DNA from: Flammeovirgaceae bacterium
GTDB lineage: Bacteria; Bacteroidota; Bacteroidia; Cytophagales; Cyclobacteriaceae
Direction: 5' to 3'
NCBI GenBank assembly: GCA_021299455.1
Contig: JAJTGQ010000023.1
Span: 1-33,700 of the forward strand
DNA length: 33,700 nt
The notes beneath the pieces are model-generated. The model did not search any database. It was given only the letters and a program-made list of their open reading frames with translations, and was not told the DNA's origin. A program made the translations under genes and the position numbers. Positions 1 through 8,850 of this stretch are shown piece after piece (positions within the stretch are counted from its first letter, which is position 1; each line of letters begins with the position of its first letter).

Positions 1-887
1 ATGAACGTAGCCATCAACCGGAAGGGAAACAGAACGATCTTTGCAAGGGTGCTTTCTTCCTCCTCTTTTTCGTTTAAACTTTTCTTAACAGTTGATTCAA
101 TATTGGATAACGTCACGGGTTCCCCTTGCATTTCCATTTTTTCCGTAATGCTTTTTGCCTCCGGTAGCGCTATCCAAAGAATAATATAAAGAAGTAAACC
201 GAGCCCTCCCAAAAAGGCAAACACGATAAATAGCACACGAATTACAGTCACGTCAACTCCAAAAAAAGCTGCGACTCCGCTTGCGACTCCTCCCAACACT
301 TTTTTCTCCGGGTCTCGATACATTTTTTTAATGCTTGCATCATCGGGAAGCTCGGTTGAATTCGGGATGACAATCCATAAAATGATATAGGCCAAAAACA
401 AACCACCATAACTGCCTAAAACCAGCAAGGCAAACAGAACACGTGGCCAAACTGGATCAACACTGAAATAATGACCCAGACCCGCACACACACCGCCTAA
501 AATTTTTCGTTTTTCATCACGAAATAATTTCTTGTGAGCAGTATCAGAAGCAGACTGACGAGTTTTGGATTCCTGGCGGCTATGCTCGGCTTTGGGTGAC
601 TCGTTTCCGATCTCCTGTTCTTCAGCGGCCTTAAAATCGTTTACATTACCCATCGTTGCGATCAGGCCGTTTACATCTTCGAGTGTAATAACCTGCTTTC
701 CTTCATTGAGACGCGAAAGGAAAATTTCAGCAATACGGCTTTCTATGTCCGACAAAATTTCGCTGCTGTCTTCAAACGAGCCAAAGTAGCGGTTGATGGA
801 GTCCAAGTATTTTCGAAGCGATTCATACCCATCTTCTTCAATGTGAAAGATGATGCCGCTGATGTTGATGCTAATGTTCTTTTTCAT
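1..887 (-). CDS. PspC-domain membrane protein, C-terminus cut by window edge
   Basis: Reading the minus strand from the ATG at 887 gives 295 codons with no stop before the edge. Residues 1-120 are soluble, with a start resembling Bacteroidota PspC-family proteins (MKKNISINISG). Two PspC domains follow, at about 121-176 and 191-244. Each has a K-(I/V)-LGGV motif, then a hydrophobic helix ending in IILWI-x-(I/L)P. After residue 245 comes an acidic, Lys-rich tail and a second short hydrophobic stretch. PspC proteins are inner-membrane envelope-stress proteins. In Bacteroidota they commonly sit behind a PadR regulator, as here (66-base gap), so co-transcription is likely. Its molecular role in this phylum is not established. 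The family call is firm; the C-terminus is not visible. Confidence 0.9.
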   Translation of the reverse strand, partial: MKKNISINISGIIFHIEEDGYESLRKYLDSINRYFGSFEDSSEILSDIESRIAEIFLSRLNEGKQVITLEDVNGLIATMGNVNDFKAAEEQEIGNESPKAEHSRQESKTRQSASDTAHKKLFRDEKRKILGGVCAGLGHYFSVDPVWPRVLFALLVLGSYGGLFLAYIILWIVIPNSTELPDDASIKKMYRDPEKKVLGGVASGVAAFFGVDVTVIRVLFIVFAFLGGLGLLLYIILWIALPEAKSITEKMEMQGEPVTLSNIESTVKKSLNEKEEEESTLAKIVLFPFRLMATF

Positions 888-953
888 ACTGATTGATTTG
901 AGGATCGAGTGTCTGAGTGTATTTGGGTTTTATTTTACGTCTTTTAGCTATCA

Positions 954-1298
954 TCAATTTCCAACTGCTTCTTGTCGATTTCGAACGGCTTCTGTCGAAC
1001 GCACCAAATCGTCCCAAGTAGCCGTTAGCCCGTCTAAAAATAGTGTTCCATCAGCCGTAAGTCTGTAATACTTGCGTGGTGGACCCTCATTTGATTCAAC
1101 CCATTTGTATTCTAACAGACCTGCATTTTTTAATCGCGTTAACAGCGGATAAAGAGTACCCTCCACGACAATCATTTTTGCCGAAGTTAGCTCATCCAAC
1201 ATATTGGAAGCATATACTTCACCCCGCGAAATAATGTGGAGGATACAGAACTCCAATATCCCTTTGCGCATTTGAATTTGTGTGTTCTCTAAGTTCAT
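954..1298 (-). CDS. PadR family transcriptional regulator
   Basis: The 114-residue protein has the winged-helix fold of PadR regulators. The N-terminus MRKGILEFCILHII is recognition-domain helix 1. The core EGTLYPLLTRLKNAGLLEYKW is the classic PadR helix-turn-helix, followed by the wing (GPPRKYYRLTADG). A short C-terminal helix (FLDGLTATWDDLVRSTEAV) would form the dimer interface, as in short subfamily-2 PadR proteins. It is immediately upstream of the PspC gene on the same strand, so it probably regulates that operon and itself. The upstream gap holds several GTAC-containing half-sites that could be its operator. The effector is unknown. Confidence 0.93.
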   Translation of the reverse strand: MNLENTQIQMRKGILEFCILHIISRGEVYASNMLDELTSAKMIVVEGTLYPLLTRLKNAGLLEYKWVESNEGPPRKYYRLTADGTLFLDGLTATWDDLVRSTEAVRNRQEAVGN

Positions 1299-1336
1299 AC
1301 AGCACTTTTTTCATCTACTAGGCAACTTATACGCCA

Positions 1337-1363
1337 CAAGTACTGGGTATGGCCAAGTACCCC
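1337..1363. promoter_or_regulatory. candidate operator between padR and the outer-membrane protein gene
   Basis: CAAGTAC occurs at 1337-1343 and again at 1354-1360, a 17-base period. The same stretch contains the dyads GTACT/AGTAC (1340-1344 and 1356-1360) and GGGTA-8N-TACCC (1345-1349 and 1358-1362). The 8-base spacer resembles the ATGT-8N-ACAT geometry known for some PadR operators. A further inverted GGGGTAC lies at 1401-1407. The site sits 39-65 bases upstream of the PadR start in a divergent promoter region. Autoregulation by the PadR protein is inferred; only the repeats are seen. Confidence 0.35.
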
Positions 1364-1437
1364 CATAAAAATCTAAAAATATTTTAAAAACCTTGAATTT
1401 GGGGTACATTAAAGGGTTGAATTAATTTTTTACAGTC

Positions 1438-2925
1438 ATGAGATTCCTGCCAATACTAGCAGTACTGTTCGTTTTTGTACAATCTTTTTCGCAAGACACA
1501 CATTATTGGACATATCGGTATGGAACGCGAGCGGTATTATTAGGAGGCCCAGCGGTGGGCGGACTTGAAGACAATAGCTCTGTCATTTACAATCCTGCGT
1601 TGCTTAGCCTCGTAAAGAAAACATCTATATCGCTCAACGCTAACGTTTACCAAGTGGTAAGTATTACCGCCAAGGATGGCGCAGGCCCGGGCCAAAACGT
1701 AACTAGTAGTCAATTTTCCGCAGTACCCATTACGCTTTCGGGTCTGATAAAAAAGAAAAGACCGTCTAACTGGACGTTCGGCTATGCCGTGATCGTTCCA
1801 ACCGAGTTTGTTTTTAAAGCTAATGTTCGAGAAAATGATTTTAAGAATATTGTGTCGGACACGGAAAGCCCGGGAGCGGAGGACTACGTAGGACAATTTA
1901 CGGTCAACACAAGGCTTTCTGAAAACCAACTTGCTTTTGCCATTGCCTATAAAATCACCGATCAGTTTTCGATCGGACTTTCTAACCAATTCGTGTACCG
2001 CTCTCATACGTACACCAAGTTCGAACTTAGTCGGATGATTTTGAATAATGCAGTGGGCAGCTTGGTAAGTACCAGTGAGGCGCAAAACATCGAATACACC
2101 AACTTGCGCTATGCGCCAAAAATCGGTTTTGCTTTTGCTTCAGGAAAATGGTCAGCAGGAGTTGCGGTCGTATTGCCAACCATCAACATTACAGGTAGTG
2201 GCACCATTGCACGCGACATTGTTGCAAATAATCTTCTGGTAAACATCGAATCCAACCCTACAAAGCCTCCTATCTTTGTACGTAGCAACTTTGCTGCGAA
2301 TGACCGCCAGACACAACTTGCCACAACCTATAAAAGCCCCCTCGCCATATCAGCGGGTTTGGTTTACAAGGGAGACCGAACGCTTATAGCGGCCTCAGCA
2401 GAATGGTTTGGAGCGATTGACCTCTATAATATTATGTCGCCCGAAGATAATCTGTTCAAACGTCCCACTAATTTGGCATTGGACGGCAAGAAATTTTTGG
2501 AGTTAAATGCCTCTAATAAATCAGTCACGAATGTAGCTATCGGAATCGATCGGGCGATCAATGAAAAGCTAAATCTAAGTGCGGGGTTTCGAACCAATAA
2601 TTCTTTTTATGACAAAGCTTTTGACGATCGGGTCGTTGATCGAAATAGAAGAAACGTTAACAACAATTCGCTAAACCTGGATATCTCGTCATGGAATACC
2701 TATCATGTCGTGCTTGGAGGCACTTTTAAACAGGAACGCAGAGACTTAAGTATTGGAATCAATTTCAGTTGGGCCGACAAGGGGAACATCAGACAATTTG
2801 CCAATTTTGAACAACCCACCGAGAACACGTTTTTGCTCGGACAAAAGGCACAGACTACAGTCGACTTCTTTTCCTACGGTTTGTTATTGGGCTATACCTT
2901 GCGTCTGCGATCTTCTGACAATTAA
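1438..2925 (+). CDS. outer-membrane beta-barrel protein, OmpP1/FadL-like
   Basis: 495 residues starting with a Sec signal peptide (about 1-19, ending SFSQ). The mature N-terminus has the FadL-like pattern G-x-RA-x-LGG-x-A-x-G-x-x-D-x-S-x-x-YNPA, which in FadL forms the plug region after a short helix. The rest alternates hydrophobic and polar residues and is rich in aromatic residues, as in a transmembrane barrel; the final segment (FFSYGLLLGYTLRLR) looks like a closing strand. FadL proteins carry hydrophobic compounds across the outer membrane, but the substrate here cannot be read from sequence. The ATG at 1438 is the only sensible start because it begins the signal peptide. The gene converges on the AMP nucleosidase gene with 4 bases between stop codons. 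Confidence 0.75.
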   Translation: MRFLPILAVLFVFVQSFSQDTHYWTYRYGTRAVLLGGPAVGGLEDNSSVIYNPALLSLVKKTSISLNANVYQVVSITAKDGAGPGQNVTSSQFSAVPITLSGLIKKKRPSNWTFGYAVIVPTEFVFKANVRENDFKNIVSDTESPGAEDYVGQFTVNTRLSENQLAFAIAYKITDQFSIGLSNQFVYRSHTYTKFELSRMILNNAVGSLVSTSEAQNIEYTNLRYAPKIGFAFASGKWSAGVAVVLPTINITGSGTIARDIVANNLLVNIESNPTKPPIFVRSNFAANDRQTQLATTYKSPLAISAGLVYKGDRTLIAASAEWFGAIDLYNIMSPEDNLFKRPTNLALDGKKFLELNASNKSVTNVAIGIDRAINEKLNLSAGFRTNNSFYDKAFDDRVVDRNRRNVNNNSLNLDISSWNTYHVVLGGTFKQERRDLSIGINFSWADKGNIRQFANFEQPTENTFLLGQKAQTTVDFFSYGLLLGYTLRLRSSDN

Positions 2926-2929
2926 CTTG

Positions 2930-3700
2930 TTAGTATTGCAGGTGCTTCACCGTCAATCCCTTGTTGATCATTTGCTTCAGCGAGTCGATTCCAATTTTTA
3001 GGTGAAGGTCAACATAGCTGGTCGTGACAACTTTGTCGCTGGCTTCGGTTTTCACACCATCGGGTGTCATGGGCGAATCAGAAACTAATAGCAAAGCACC
3101 TGCGGGAATTTCATTGTAAAAAGCGGTTGAAAAAATAGTGGCTGTTTCCATATCAATTGCCATCGCCCGAATTTTAACCAAGTAGTTTTTAAAATCCTCA
3201 TCCCATTCCCATACTCTTCGATTGGTGGTATAAACGGTTCCACTCCAATAATCTTGGTTGTAATCTCGTATGGTTGTAGAAATTGCTTTTTGCAAGGCAA
3301 ACGCTGGCAGCGATGGAACCTCTGGTGGGAAATAATCATTAGAAGTACCCTCTCCGCGAATCGCAGCGATAGGCAAAATTAAGTCTCCAATTTCGTTCTT
3401 GGATTTCAAGCCACCACACTTTCCTAAAAAGAGTACGGCTTTTGGCATAATTGCTGTGAGGCAATCCATGATCGTAGCAGCGTTAGGACTGCCCATTCCA
3501 AAATTGATAATGGTGATACCTTCTGCTGTAGCACTGCGCATCGCTCTGTCGGCACCGTGTACTTCCACGTTATGCCATTCGGCAAATTTTTTCACGTAAT
3601 TATCAAAGTTGGTAAGCAGAATATAATGGCCGAAATCTTCTAACGTTAGGCCGGTGTATCGGGGAAGCCAATTATCAACTATGTCCTTTTTGTTTTTCAT
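2930..3700 (-). CDS. amn: AMP nucleosidase (short form)
   Basis: A nucleoside phosphorylase-fold protein of about 256 residues. AMP nucleosidase hydrolyses AMP to adenine and ribose 5-phosphate in the cytoplasm. Visible family features are the GMGSPNAA loop, LGKCGGL, the AIDMETATIFS motif (substrate-binding Met-Glu) and VSDSPMTPDGVKT. The length matches the short Bacteroidota form, which lacks the extra N-terminal domain of the E. coli enzyme (about 480 residues). I chose the ATG at 3700 (MKNKKDIVDNW); the frame extends three codons further only through a TTG at 3709. It diverges from the HsdR-N gene with 41 bases between starts. A different purine nucleoside or nucleotide substrate is possible, but the annotation fits well. 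Confidence 0.85.
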   Translation of the reverse strand: MKNKKDIVDNWLPRYTGLTLEDFGHYILLTNFDNYVKKFAEWHNVEVHGADRAMRSATAEGITIINFGMGSPNAATIMDCLTAIMPKAVLFLGKCGGLKSKNEIGDLILPIAAIRGEGTSNDYFPPEVPSLPAFALQKAISTTIRDYNQDYWSGTVYTTNRRVWEWDEDFKNYLVKIRAMAIDMETATIFSTAFYNEIPAGALLLVSDSPMTPDGVKTEASDKVVTTSYVDLHLKIGIDSLKQMINKGLTVKHLQY

Positions 3701-3741
3701 CTTTGACAAATTAAAGTTGTAGCGTTGTTTTCTTTTTGGTC

Positions 3742-4185
3742 ATGCAAAAATTAAATCTTCCGGAAATTGATGCGAAGCTCAAAAAAGAGGAAGGCAAAGT
3801 ATGGATTTTTGACATTATTCGGAAAAAGTATGTGGTTTTGACACCCGAAGAATGGGTGCGGCAACATTTTATTCACTTTCTGATCCATGAATTAAAATAT
3901 CCTAAATCTCTTTTCCGAATAGAGAGCAGCCTTACTTACAACAAGCTTCAAAAGCGATCCGATATTCTGATTTTTGACAGAGACGGAAAACCGTGGATGT
4001 TGGTCGAATGTAAATCGGCTGATATCCGGTTGAGCCAAAACGCATTTAATCAAGTAGCTGTTTATAACATGACTGTGAACGCGAAATATATTGCCGTTTC
4101 CAATGGTAGAATACACTTCTGCTGCGAAGCAGCTAAGCACGGGGAGGCTTCAATTTTTTTGAATTCATTCCCCCAATTTAGCTAA
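3742..4185 (+). CDS. orphan HsdR N-terminal-like PD-(D/E)XK nuclease domain protein
   Basis: 147 residues from the ATG at 3742; an in-frame TTG two codons earlier is less likely. It matches the stand-alone HsdR N-terminal domain family (HSDR_N_2). The sequence QKRSDILIFDRDGKPWMLVECKS holds the PD-(D/E)XK core: the catalytic Asp in the first strand and E-C-K in the second. A following helix and NAKYIAVSNG complete the fold. In type I restriction enzymes this domain cuts DNA, but no hsdM, hsdS or motor subunit is nearby, so restriction is not implied. Such single-domain proteins are common in Bacteroidota with no defined role. It could act with the SNF2-family protein 113 bases downstream, but nothing beyond proximity supports that. 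Confidence 0.82.
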   Translation: MQKLNLPEIDAKLKKEEGKVWIFDIIRKKYVVLTPEEWVRQHFIHFLIHELKYPKSLFRIESSLTYNKLQKRSDILIFDRDGKPWMLVECKSADIRLSQNAFNQVAVYNMTVNAKYIAVSNGRIHFCCEAAKHGEASIFLNSFPQFS

Positions 4186-4298
4186 CAATTTTTTTCAGTC
4201 TAACATGGAAGGGAATTTATCTGCCCTAGTTTACACGGCTAAAAATCACCATTGGATATTTTATTTTAATTTGCCGACTATTCTAACCAATCACATTC

Positions 4299-7200
4299 AT
4301 GAGCGAAAACTTTGGTAAAACTTGGTGGGGCCAGCAATGGCTCAATTCGTTGAGCAACATTGACTACGAAAATAGGTTGGCGCGGGGCAGCCGCTATGCC
4401 CGCAATGGTGCGGTCACAAAAATTGATATCAAACAGAACCAGATTAAAGCAAAAGTAGCGGGCAGCCGGCCAAAACCTTACAATGTGGATATTGTACTGC
4501 CACCGTTTTTCGATCCTGAGCTAAGTGAGTTCATACAGGCATTGGCAAAAAGGCCGACCATCATCTCCAAATTATTAAACCGCGAGCTGGACCCCGAAGT
4601 GTTGACCATTGCCGAAGGAATGGGGCTGAAGGTATTCCCCAAACAATGGACAGACTTTAAGATGCAGTGCTCTTGCCCCGACTGGGCGGTGCCTTGCAAG
4701 CATCTCGCGGCAGTGGTGTATAAGGTAAGTGCCGAAATTGACAACAACCCATTCTTGATCTTTAGTTTGCACAACGTAAACCTGGTGGATGAACTCAGTC
4801 AATTGGGTGTAGTGGTACACACCTCTACGGTGGAAATCCCCAAACTGGCCGATTTGTATTTTGATGCAAAAAAGAAGTTGACACCATTTAATCCTGACGA
4901 TGCGTATCAAAAACTGTCTTTCGCCAAACTCTCGCCACTACATGAACCGCTTACAGCGTTGCTCTCTGATTTTCCTGCCTTTTACCAGGGCGCTGGAAAC
5001 TTCAAAGAAAAATATGCCGGCAAAATAGCACGTGTAGTGAAGAACGCCCAAAAGGTAGTGCAGGGAAAAGTATCTCTCGAAAACCTTTTTATCAAGGCCA
5101 CACAGCAAGGCCAAAACATTGAACATCGCACCAATAACAAAATCAGCATAGACGAGCAGTACCAATCCAAGGTGTGGGTAAATGAAACCGATTTTTCGTT
5201 TTTGGATTTCGCAAAACAAATGGCGCAAATTCATTCGTCAAAGATTGCAGATTACCAACCCTCGACCGCTTCGTTGCACACGGTCTTGCATTTTTCCATT
5301 CACCTATTAAGCAAGGGTGCCGTGGTGCCACAAATAGTGCAGTTGCCAAATAAAGATTTCACTATTCGCTGGCTGCCGGCCATGCTCAGCAAAGAGGTGC
5401 GCCACTTGGTAAATAAATTGGAGAGCATTCTACCTCCTAAGATTTTTCTTTGGGAAGAGAAGAAAAAGGACCGCGCCATCAATAAGAATCAGGCGTTTAA
5501 TTTACTGTCGTTGTTTCTCACAGAGATGATTCATATCATGGAAGAACTACCCCTCCCCGATATGTTTCTGGATTTATTTTTTAGAAAAGGAAACTACGCA
5601 TTTAAAAAACCGGGTGAAGAAGCGTTGAGCGGTGGCATAATGGCCTGGACGCAAAAATATTTTATCACGCAGGGCAATCACAAGCCACAGATTGTGGTAG
5701 AAGAGCTACCGAATAGTGATTTTAAAATCACTATCAATATACAAGACAACAAACCTACTACCGTAGCGGTGGGTGTTTCGCTAAAGGATATATTGACCCA
5801 GAAAAAATTTGATGATAGGCGTTATGAAATCTTGCAGAGCCTCACCCAGTTAAGCCCCTTCATAACGGGGCTGGATGGGCACATCAACTCACAGGGCGAG
5901 GAGGCGATCATTATGAAAAGCGATACGTTCGCACCGTTTTTGATGCAGATGATACCGACAATTCAATTATTGGATGTGGATATTCTCTTGCCGAAATCGC
6001 TGCAAGGGATTTTGAGGCCGAAGGCAAGTTTAAAAATCAAAAAGAAGGCGGGTGGCAAATCATTCATAAACCTTGGGCAGTTGTTCAGTTTTGATTGGCA
6101 GGTGGCCATAGGCGATACCGTGATGGATGAGGCCGAGTTCAAGAAACTGCTCAGCAAGTCGGAGGGGTTGATCAAATACAAAAGCCAGTACATCTACGTA
6201 GATCAACAGGACTTGCAAAAGATATATAGCCACTTTGCAAACACACAAGAGCTTTCGGCATTCCAAATGCTACGTGCGGCTCTCAGTGGAGAATACCTGG
6301 GGAGTGCCATCAGCCTTACCGATGAAGTTAAAGAACTGATCAAAGAGCTGACCAATTTCAATGAAGTGGCTCTGCCCAAAGGCATCCAGGCGCAACTTCG
6401 ACCTTACCAGCACCGCGGCTTTTCGTGGATGTACCGCAATTCAAAAATTGGTTTTGGTTCAGTACTGGCCGATGACATGGGGCTTGGAAAAACACTTCAG
6501 GTGATTACCACGCTGCTCAAATATAAAGAAGATGGGTTGCTTGAACAGGAAAAAGTATTGGTGGTAGCCCCTACCGGGCTTTTGACCAACTGGCAAACTG
6601 AGATCGAGAAATTTGCGCCCACATTGAAGGCAAAAATATATCACGGCACAAAACGGAGAATAGAAAAGGAGGATGAATTTGATGTGTTGATTTCATCCTA
6701 CGGAATCGTGCGCAGCGATGCCACCGAACTCAAAAAGAAAAAGTGGTACTCACTGGTTATAGATGAAGCACAAAATATAAAAAACAGCAACACCGATCAG
6801 GCCAAAGCCATAAAAACGATTAGTGCCAGCCATTTCATTGCCATGAGTGGCACGCCAGTAGAGAATAGGCTGAGTGAACTGTGGAGCATTATGGATTACA
6901 GCAACCGCGGGCTGATGGGCAACAGCAAAGAGTTTGACGAAATCTACGGCAATCCGATCCAGCAATACAATGATGTGGCTGTGGCCGAGTTGCTCAAGAA
7001 AGTAACCGCTCCGTTTATGATGCGTAGGCTGAAGTCAGATAAAAGCATTATCTCAGATCTGCCCGATAAGATCGAAATGGATTGCTACTCTGTGTTGGCT
7101 AAAGAGCAGGCCAGCTTGTATGAGAAGACACTGCAAAAAGCCATGAGCGATATTGAAGCTATAACAGGCAGCGACAGCAAAGCCTTATTTGTGCGGCAAG

Positions 7201-7814
7201 GGTTGGTGCTGCAAATGATTTTGGCCTTAAAGCAAATCTGCAACCACCCCACGCAGTTCCTCAAAAACAAAATAATGGATGCCTCGCTCAGCGGCAAAAT
7301 GGATTTACTCTTCGACAAGCTCGACAGCATTGTGGAAAGCGGTGAAAAAGTTTTGATTTTCAGCCAGTTTACTGAGATGGGCAACCTGCTCAAGCATTTT
7401 ATTACTGAACGTTACAAAGAAGAACCCTTGTTTTATCACGGTGGCTGCAACCTAAAACAGCGCAAAGAAATGGTCACCAGTTTTCAAGAAAATAGGGCCG
7501 ATAAAATATTTCTGCTCTCACTGAAAGCAGCCGGCACTGGACTTAACCTCACAGCCGCCAACCATGTGATACACTACGACCTTTGGTGGAACCCTGCCGT
7601 AGAAGCACAAGCCACCGACCGCGCTTATCGGTTAGGGCAGAAAAGTAACGTGATGGTGCACCGGTTTATCACCAAGAATACATTTGAAGAACGCATCAAC
7701 GACATGATACAAGCCAAAAAAGCGCTGGCCGAAATGACAGTTTCTGCCGGAGAGAACTGGATCGGAAACCTGAGCAACAGAGAACTGAAGGAATTGTTTA
7801 CGATGGGAGTTTAA
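4299..7814 (+). CDS. SWIM zinc-finger / SNF2-family DEAD-like ATPase
   Basis: 1171 residues. A SWIM zinc finger lies near the N-terminus with ligands C124, C126, C133 and H135 (CSCPDWAVPCKH). A long middle region of about 500 residues resembles the bacterial SNF2-associated domain. The C-terminal third is a complete SNF2 motor: Walker A DDMGLGKT at 725-732, the DEAQ box at 822-825, then MSGTPVENRLSELWSIMDY. The C-lobe has IFSQFTEMG, AAGTGLNLT and motif VI ending in TDRAYRLGQ (about 1106-1113). It probably translocates on double-stranded DNA and remodels protein-DNA complexes; bacterial members of this architecture are poorly characterised. All motor motifs are intact and the gene appears monocistronic. 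It converges on a degraded small ORF one base after its stop. Confidence 0.93.
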   Translation: MSENFGKTWWGQQWLNSLSNIDYENRLARGSRYARNGAVTKIDIKQNQIKAKVAGSRPKPYNVDIVLPPFFDPELSEFIQALAKRPTIISKLLNRELDPEVLTIAEGMGLKVFPKQWTDFKMQCSCPDWAVPCKHLAAVVYKVSAEIDNNPFLIFSLHNVNLVDELSQLGVVVHTSTVEIPKLADLYFDAKKKLTPFNPDDAYQKLSFAKLSPLHEPLTALLSDFPAFYQGAGNFKEKYAGKIARVVKNAQKVVQGKVSLENLFIKATQQGQNIEHRTNNKISIDEQYQSKVWVNETDFSFLDFAKQMAQIHSSKIADYQPSTASLHTVLHFSIHLLSKGAVVPQIVQLPNKDFTIRWLPAMLSKEVRHLVNKLESILPPKIFLWEEKKKDRAINKNQAFNLLSLFLTEMIHIMEELPLPDMFLDLFFRKGNYAFKKPGEEALSGGIMAWTQKYFITQGNHKPQIVVEELPNSDFKITINIQDNKPTTVAVGVSLKDILTQKKFDDRRYEILQSLTQLSPFITGLDGHINSQGEEAIIMKSDTFAPFLMQMIPTIQLLDVDILLPKSLQGILRPKASLKIKKKAGGKSFINLGQLFSFDWQVAIGDTVMDEAEFKKLLSKSEGLIKYKSQYIYVDQQDLQKIYSHFANTQELSAFQMLRAALSGEYLGSAISLTDEVKELIKELTNFNEVALPKGIQAQLRPYQHRGFSWMYRNSKIGFGSVLADDMGLGKTLQVITTLLKYKEDGLLEQEKVLVVAPTGLLTNWQTEIEKFAPTLKAKIYHGTKRRIEKEDEFDVLISSYGIVRSDATELKKKKWYSLVIDEAQNIKNSNTDQAKAIKTISASHFIAMSGTPVENRLSELWSIMDYSNRGLMGNSKEFDEIYGNPIQQYNDVAVAELLKKVTAPFMMRRLKSDKSIISDLPDKIEMDCYSVLAKEQASLYEKTLQKAMSDIEAITGSDSKALFVRQGLVLQMILALKQICNHPTQFLKNKIMDASLSGKMDLLFDKLDSIVESGEKVLIFSQFTEMGNLLKHFITERYKEEPLFYHGGCNLKQRKEMVTSFQENRADKIFLLSLKAAGTGLNLTAANHVIHYDLWWNPAVEAQATDRAYRLGQKSNVMVHRFITKNTFEERINDMIQAKKALAEMTVSAGENWIGNLSNRELKELFTMGV

Positions 7815-7815
7815 C

Positions 7816-7982
7816 TCAATGGTTGACTCGACAATCAACAAATAGATCAAGGTAGTTTTTTGTCAACTCAATCAAGTCTTTTTATTCTTCGCAACGTCTC
7901 TGCCTCGTACCGCGCCTTTTTTTGATGCGTTTGCATAAAACCCCGGTACCGGAATTCGCGAATAGATAGTTTCGGCTAACAT
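7816..7982 (-). pseudogene. possible frameshifted small gene or ORF remnant
   Basis: This gap has no intact gene above 40 residues, but its minus strand reads like damaged coding sequence. From the ATG at 7936 one frame gives MQTHQKKARYEAETLRRIK and then stops. Skipping one A in the AAAAA run at about 7883-7887 continues as DLIELTKNYLDLFVDC and ends at 7816, one base after the SNF2 gene's stop. An overlapping frame from an ATG at 7982 gives a different 36-residue ORF (MLAETIYSRIPVPGFY...) ending at 7872. Two adjacent 10-base palindromes, CCGGTACCGG (7943-7952) and ATTCGCGAAT (7954-7963), lie inside. I recognise no family and cannot tell which frame, if any, was real. Confidence 0.3.
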
Positions 7983-8003
7983 TTCAATAAAGCTGTAGAA
8001 AAA

Positions 8004-8828
8004 TCAATTTTCCGTTGGAAAGAAATACGAGAATACCTGATAGGGGTATTTTTCGTAGTATACATTATCTTCGTTGATCGTGTAACCTTGTTTAAAATGT
8101 GCAGTACTTTGTTTCAATAACTCAGTTGCCTCATCAAACTTGGCCAGTTTAGCTACTGAAAGGGCTTTGTAATACTCTGCATCAGAGAAATTGGTATAAA
8201 CGGCCAGCGATTGATCAAAGAATTTTATCGCCTCTTGGTAATTTTCTAGTTCCATATAAGCAATTCCCAAATAGAACAAATCAAGGTAATGCACCCAACT
8301 ATTCCCGCTCGTCTTTTTCGTGTACTCAATACTTCGCGTTATGTGGTCAACTGCCTTTTTGAAATCGTTAAGCTGTAAATAACAAAGCCCGGTATAAAAA
8401 TCATACGAATGATCCATCACATGGGCGTACTCACCTTTTATTCTTTTGGAGAGCTTGAAGTCGTTGATCGCGCCAGAATAATCTTTAGAGAAGATACATT
8501 TCATGAAGGCTTGGTAGTCGATGTACTGAAGCGAATCAAGTTGTACCGCTTTATTTAAAAATGGTATTCCTGTCTCATACTTTCTCTGTTTAAAAAGTGG
8601 CATCGCTTTTTGTTGATAGTAATAAGCGACTGTCGGGTTCATCTGAATGGCAGAATCCAAATATATTTGCCACTCGCGTGAGAAATAGTTGTATTTGTGA
8701 GCTCCATTGGTCAAGTACTTTTCAGTGACTAACTTTTCGTCAGGATAAATTTTTGTTTTGATTTCTTTCTTTTGCGCATGAGAAGAACAACTAATGCAAA
8801 TGAATAAAAAGAGAAAGTGGGTTCTCAT
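8004..8828 (-). CDS. secreted tetratricopeptide-repeat protein
   Basis: 274 residues from the ATG at 8828. The signal peptide is about residues 1-19 (MRTHFLFLFICISCSSHAQ), probably cleaved after SHA. It is not a good lipobox, because the residue at -3 to the second Cys is Cys rather than Leu. The frame can be extended to 8879, but that part is only the translation of a dispersed repeat, so the later ATG is preferred. The body holds about five TPR-like helical pairs, for example VAYYYQQKAMPLFKQRKYE, YDFYTGLCYLQLNDFKKAV and YLGIAYMELENYQEAIKFF. TPR proteins are protein-interaction scaffolds; the location should be periplasm or cell surface. No enzymatic domain is present and the partner is unknown. 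Confidence 0.8.
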   Translation of the reverse strand: MRTHFLFLFICISCSSHAQKKEIKTKIYPDEKLVTEKYLTNGAHKYNYFSREWQIYLDSAIQMNPTVAYYYQQKAMPLFKQRKYETGIPFLNKAVQLDSLQYIDYQAFMKCIFSKDYSGAINDFKLSKRIKGEYAHVMDHSYDFYTGLCYLQLNDFKKAVDHITRSIEYTKKTSGNSWVHYLDLFYLGIAYMELENYQEAIKFFDQSLAVYTNFSDAEYYKALSVAKLAKFDEATELLKQSTAHFKQGYTINEDNVYYEKYPYQVFSYFFPTEN

Positions 8829-8850
8829 AATTAACAATAGAATTTGATTT

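Noticed and set aside
1540-2085. 181-codon minus-strand ORF
   Set aside because: It is the antisense shadow of the outer-membrane protein gene, which has a signal peptide and a family-like N-terminus in the plus-strand frame.
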